Source of the DNA: an uncultured Prevotella sp.
GTDB taxonomy: Bacteria > Bacteroidota > Bacteroidia > Bacteroidales > Bacteroidaceae
Length of the DNA: 34,277 bases
Direction of reading: 5' to 3'
Assembly: GCA_946612625.1 (NCBI GenBank)
Contig: CAMOEW010000017.1
Coordinates: forward strand, 1 to 34,277
Under the pieces are notes generated by a model. It made no database searches. It saw only the letters and a list, made by a program, of their open reading frames with translations, and was not told where the DNA came from. Positions 31,867-34,277 of the stretch are shown here, piece after piece; the stretch's first letter is position 1, and every line of letters begins with the position of its first letter. The translations under genes and the position numbers were made by a program.

Positions 31867-34191
31867 ATGAGAAAGGCTTTTGTCAGATTACTATGGACTC
31901 TCTTGGTCGTCGCTATTTTGTCGATAGCTTTCGCATTCTATGCCATAGCTGAGGGATGGATTGGATACATGCCTCCTGTGGAGGATTTACAAAACCCTAT
32001 AAATAGGTTTGCAACACAGGTGTATTCTTCCGACGGCAAACTCATGGGAACATGGAATTACAACAAAGAAAACAGAATACTCGTTGACTACAGTCAGATT
32101 GCTCCGTCGCTCGTGCAAGCTCTTGTGGCTACAGAGGATGTCAGATTTTACGACCATTCCGGAATAGATTTTATTGCCCTCGGACGTGCTGTCGTGAAAA
32201 GAGGACTGATGGGGCAGAAAAGTGCGGGTGGTGGATCCACGATTACTCAGCAGCTCGCAAAACAGTTATATAGCAGCACAGCACATAGCGTGATGGAGCG
32301 ACTTTTGCAGAAACCTATAGAGTGGGTTATCGCCGTACAGCTGGAAAAGAACTACACCAAGGACGAAATCCTGACTATGTATCTCAATTACTTTGATTTC
32401 TTGCACAATGCTGTGGGAATCAAGACGGCATCGAATACATATTTCAGTAAAGACCCGAAAGACTTGACGATAGTGGAAAGTGCACTGTTGATAGGACTAT
32501 GCAAGAATCCTTCGTATTTTAACCCGGTGAGGAATCCGGAAAGGGCAACAGAAAGACGCAATGTGGTGCTGAAGCAGATGGTGAAGGCCGGATATTTAGA
32601 CGATGCTGCCTACGATTCGCTGTCTGTTAAGCCGATCGGATTAAAATTCCATGTAGCTGACCATAAGGACGGTATTGCAGCATATTTCCGTGATTTCCTA
32701 CGCAGATACATGATGGCAAAAAAGCCAGAGTATGATGCATATCCGTCATGGAACAAGGGGAAGTATTCTGAGGATTCGTTGAAGTGGGAGAGAGACCCAC
32801 TGTACGGATGGTGCAACAAAAACCTTAAGAAGAATGGCAAGCCATATAATGTATATACTGATGGATTGAAGGTATATACAACCATAGATTCGCGTATGCA
32901 GGAATATGCTGAACAGGCAGTGCGCGAACATGTAGTAAAGTTCCTGCAGCCTGCGTTCAACAGAGAGATAAGAAGTAACAGACGCAATGCACCATACTCA
33001 GGTTCGTTGTCACAGGCGCAATTCGAAAAGATTATGATGAGGTCGGTGCGACAGAGCGAGCGCTATAGAGTCCTTTCTGAACAGGGACTCTCTGAAACTG
33101 AGATAAAAAAATCGTTCAGAACTCCAGTTGAAATGTCGGTGTTTACATATCATGGAGAAATAGATACAGTTATGACACCGATCGACTCGATAAGGTATTA
33201 TAAGAAGTTCCTTAGATGCGGTTTCTTCAGCATGTCGCCAAAGGATGGGGCTGTGAAAGCCTACGTGGGAGGAACTGACTTCATGCATTTCACCTATGAT
33301 ATGGCAACAGAAGGAAGGAGGCAAGTAGGGTCCACGATAAAACCGTTCTTGTATTCATTAGCCATGGAAAACGGGTTCTCACCATGTGACATGGCTCCCA
33401 ACGTGCAACAGACATACTATGTGGCAGGGCAGCCATGGACACCACGTAACGGCAGTCGGGCACGATATGGAGAGATGGTTACACTTAAATGGGGATTGCA
33501 ACAGTCGAACAACTGGATTTCCGCATATCTGATGAGTAAATTGAATCCGCAGGCTTTTGTAAACCTTCTCAATGAGTATGGCATTATCCACAGCGACATA
33601 CATCCTTCTATGGCATTGTGCCTCGGACCGTGCGATATTACTGTTTCTGAGATGGTAAGTGCCTATACGGCGTTCGCTAATCATGGTATAAGATGCACTC
33701 CTCTGTATGTTACGCGAATCGAGGATAACGAAGGCAATGTTATTGCTCAGTTCCAGCCGCGAATGAACGAGGTAATAAGTGAAGAAAGCGCTAACAAAAT
33801 GCTCTATATGCTTAAGGCTGTTGTTGACGGAGGAACCGGTGGAAGGCTGAGATTCAAATATGGCTTGACTGCTGAGATGGGCGGAAAGACAGGTACAACC
33901 AATAATAATAGCGATGCGTGGTTTATGGGTGTTACACCGCAACTTGTGAGTGGAGCATGGGTAGGGGGTGACGACCGAGATATCCATTTCTCGTCTATGG
34001 CAATGGGACAAGGTGCAACTATGGCTCTCCCGATTTTTGCATACTATATGCAGCGAGTCTATGCCGACAGTCGTCTGCCATATACTCAGGATATGATATT
34101 TGACATTCCAGACGACTTCGATCCGTGTAAATCGTCATACATTGACTCCGACTCTGTCGATGTCAATGACATAGATGAGATATACGAGTAA
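31867..34191 (+). CDS. Class A penicillin-binding protein (PBP1A-like)
   Basis: The 774-residue bifunctional enzyme polymerises and crosslinks peptidoglycan in the periplasm. A membrane anchor at about residues 6-28 is followed by the GT51 domain: ATEDVRFYDHSGID with catalytic E90, and GGGSTITQQLAKQLY. The transpeptidase domain has the SxxK motif in GSTIKPF (S489, K492), the SxN motif in QSNN (S547) and the KTG motif in GGKTGTT (K674-G676). Between them lies a linker region rich in charged residues. The C terminus ends soon after the domain in an acidic tail (DSDSVDVNDIDEIYE), without PASTA or fibronectin domains. It has its own promoter and is divergent from pyrB. Confidence 0.96.
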   Translation: MRKAFVRLLWTLLVVAILSIAFAFYAIAEGWIGYMPPVEDLQNPINRFATQVYSSDGKLMGTWNYNKENRILVDYSQIAPSLVQALVATEDVRFYDHSGIDFIALGRAVVKRGLMGQKSAGGGSTITQQLAKQLYSSTAHSVMERLLQKPIEWVIAVQLEKNYTKDEILTMYLNYFDFLHNAVGIKTASNTYFSKDPKDLTIVESALLIGLCKNPSYFNPVRNPERATERRNVVLKQMVKAGYLDDAAYDSLSVKPIGLKFHVADHKDGIAAYFRDFLRRYMMAKKPEYDAYPSWNKGKYSEDSLKWERDPLYGWCNKNLKKNGKPYNVYTDGLKVYTTIDSRMQEYAEQAVREHVVKFLQPAFNREIRSNRRNAPYSGSLSQAQFEKIMMRSVRQSERYRVLSEQGLSETEIKKSFRTPVEMSVFTYHGEIDTVMTPIDSIRYYKKFLRCGFFSMSPKDGAVKAYVGGTDFMHFTYDMATEGRRQVGSTIKPFLYSLAMENGFSPCDMAPNVQQTYYVAGQPWTPRNGSRARYGEMVTLKWGLQQSNNWISAYLMSKLNPQAFVNLLNEYGIIHSDIHPSMALCLGPCDITVSEMVSAYTAFANHGIRCTPLYVTRIEDNEGNVIAQFQPRMNEVISEESANKMLYMLKAVVDGGTGGRLRFKYGLTAEMGGKTGTTNNNSDAWFMGVTPQLVSGAWVGGDDRDIHFSSMAMGQGATMALPIFAYYMQRVYADSRLPYTQDMIFDIPDDFDPCKSSYIDSDSVDVNDIDEIYE

Positions 34192-34277
34192 CATACATTA
34201 TTATATTTAGATATGAAGTCGTTCTTTTGTCAACTAATCCGAAAACTTTCATATATTTTTGAAAAAAAAGTCTGAAA
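34192..34277. other. 3' edge of the window, no gene recognised
   Basis: The last 86 bases are A/T-rich. TATTTTTG (34254-34261) matches the -7 promoter consensus, and a TTTG lies at 34226-34229, but the 24-base spacing is long, so a promoter for a gene beyond the window is only possible. A 20-codon open frame from 34213 has no supporting feature. No terminator hairpin for the PBP gene is visible. Confidence 0.3.

Noticed and set aside
1..34277. CRISPR array, prophage, integrative element or insertion sequence
   Set aside because: No regular spaced repeats, integrase, transposase, terminal repeats or phage structural genes were found. The only tRNA-proximal sequence shows no duplicated tRNA 3' end within the window.

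Overview
The window looks like chromosomal DNA from a Bacteroidales bacterium, most likely Prevotella or a close relative. The evidence is the gene families (TonB-type barrel, DUF5689 lipoprotein, CBM20-GH77 amylomaltase, GH106, propeller sensor fused to an AraC domain, Bacteroidetes-type inositol-phosphate synthase), the near absence of Shine-Dalgarno sequences, and repeated Bacteroidetes promoters of the form TTTG-N19/20-TAnnTTTG. I see no insertion sequence, phage, integrase, CRISPR array or rRNA. No gene-free stretch exceeds 300 bases; the longest is 25556-25837 (282 bases) and it holds a probable structured RNA.

Layout. 1-51 is the 3' half of tRNA-Lys(CTT), followed by a terminator-like hairpin. 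123-422 encodes a small secreted cysteine/lysine-rich protein. 451-5567 (minus) is a tight operon: inositol-3-phosphate synthase, MATE exporter, GH106-like glycosidase. Divergent from it, 5732-7574 carries a DUF1015 protein and a YigZ/IMPACT protein. 7578-9268 (minus) carries a secreted endonuclease/exonuclease/phosphatase-fold protein and uridine kinase. Divergent from that, 9415-14659 carries a TonB-type outer membrane receptor, a DUF5689 lipoprotein and a lipoprotein with three tandem OB-fold-like repeats, closed by a strong terminator. 14732-14799 holds a striking nested inverted repeat, followed by malQ with an apparently leaderless promoter.

17520-24218 is an exopolysaccharide module: Wza-like exporter, Wzc-like tyrosine autokinase with a 12-tyrosine tail, UDP-glucose dehydrogenase and a FlaA1/CapD-type dehydratase, with no glycosyltransferase, flippase or polymerase. 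The matching PHP-type tyrosine phosphatase (24224-24937) faces it tail to tail and lies downstream of riboflavin synthase. Upstream of riboflavin synthase is a promoter-to-U-run unit of about 200 nt whose ends pair, either a free small RNA or a leader. 25838-28879 encodes a membrane sensor fused directly to an AraC DNA-binding domain. 28983-31737 (minus) is pyrB-pyrI-glyA. 31867-34191 encodes a class A penicillin-binding protein.

Most interesting: (1) the divergent secreted nuclease + uridine kinase // TonB receptor + OB-fold lipoproteins locus, which could be a surface nucleic-acid capture and salvage system; (2) the closed-end structured RNA before riboflavin synthase; (3) the paired palindromes before malQ, which are reverse complements of each other; (4) the one-component propeller-AraC membrane regulator. 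All functional statements come from reading sequence and family knowledge; no database search was run.
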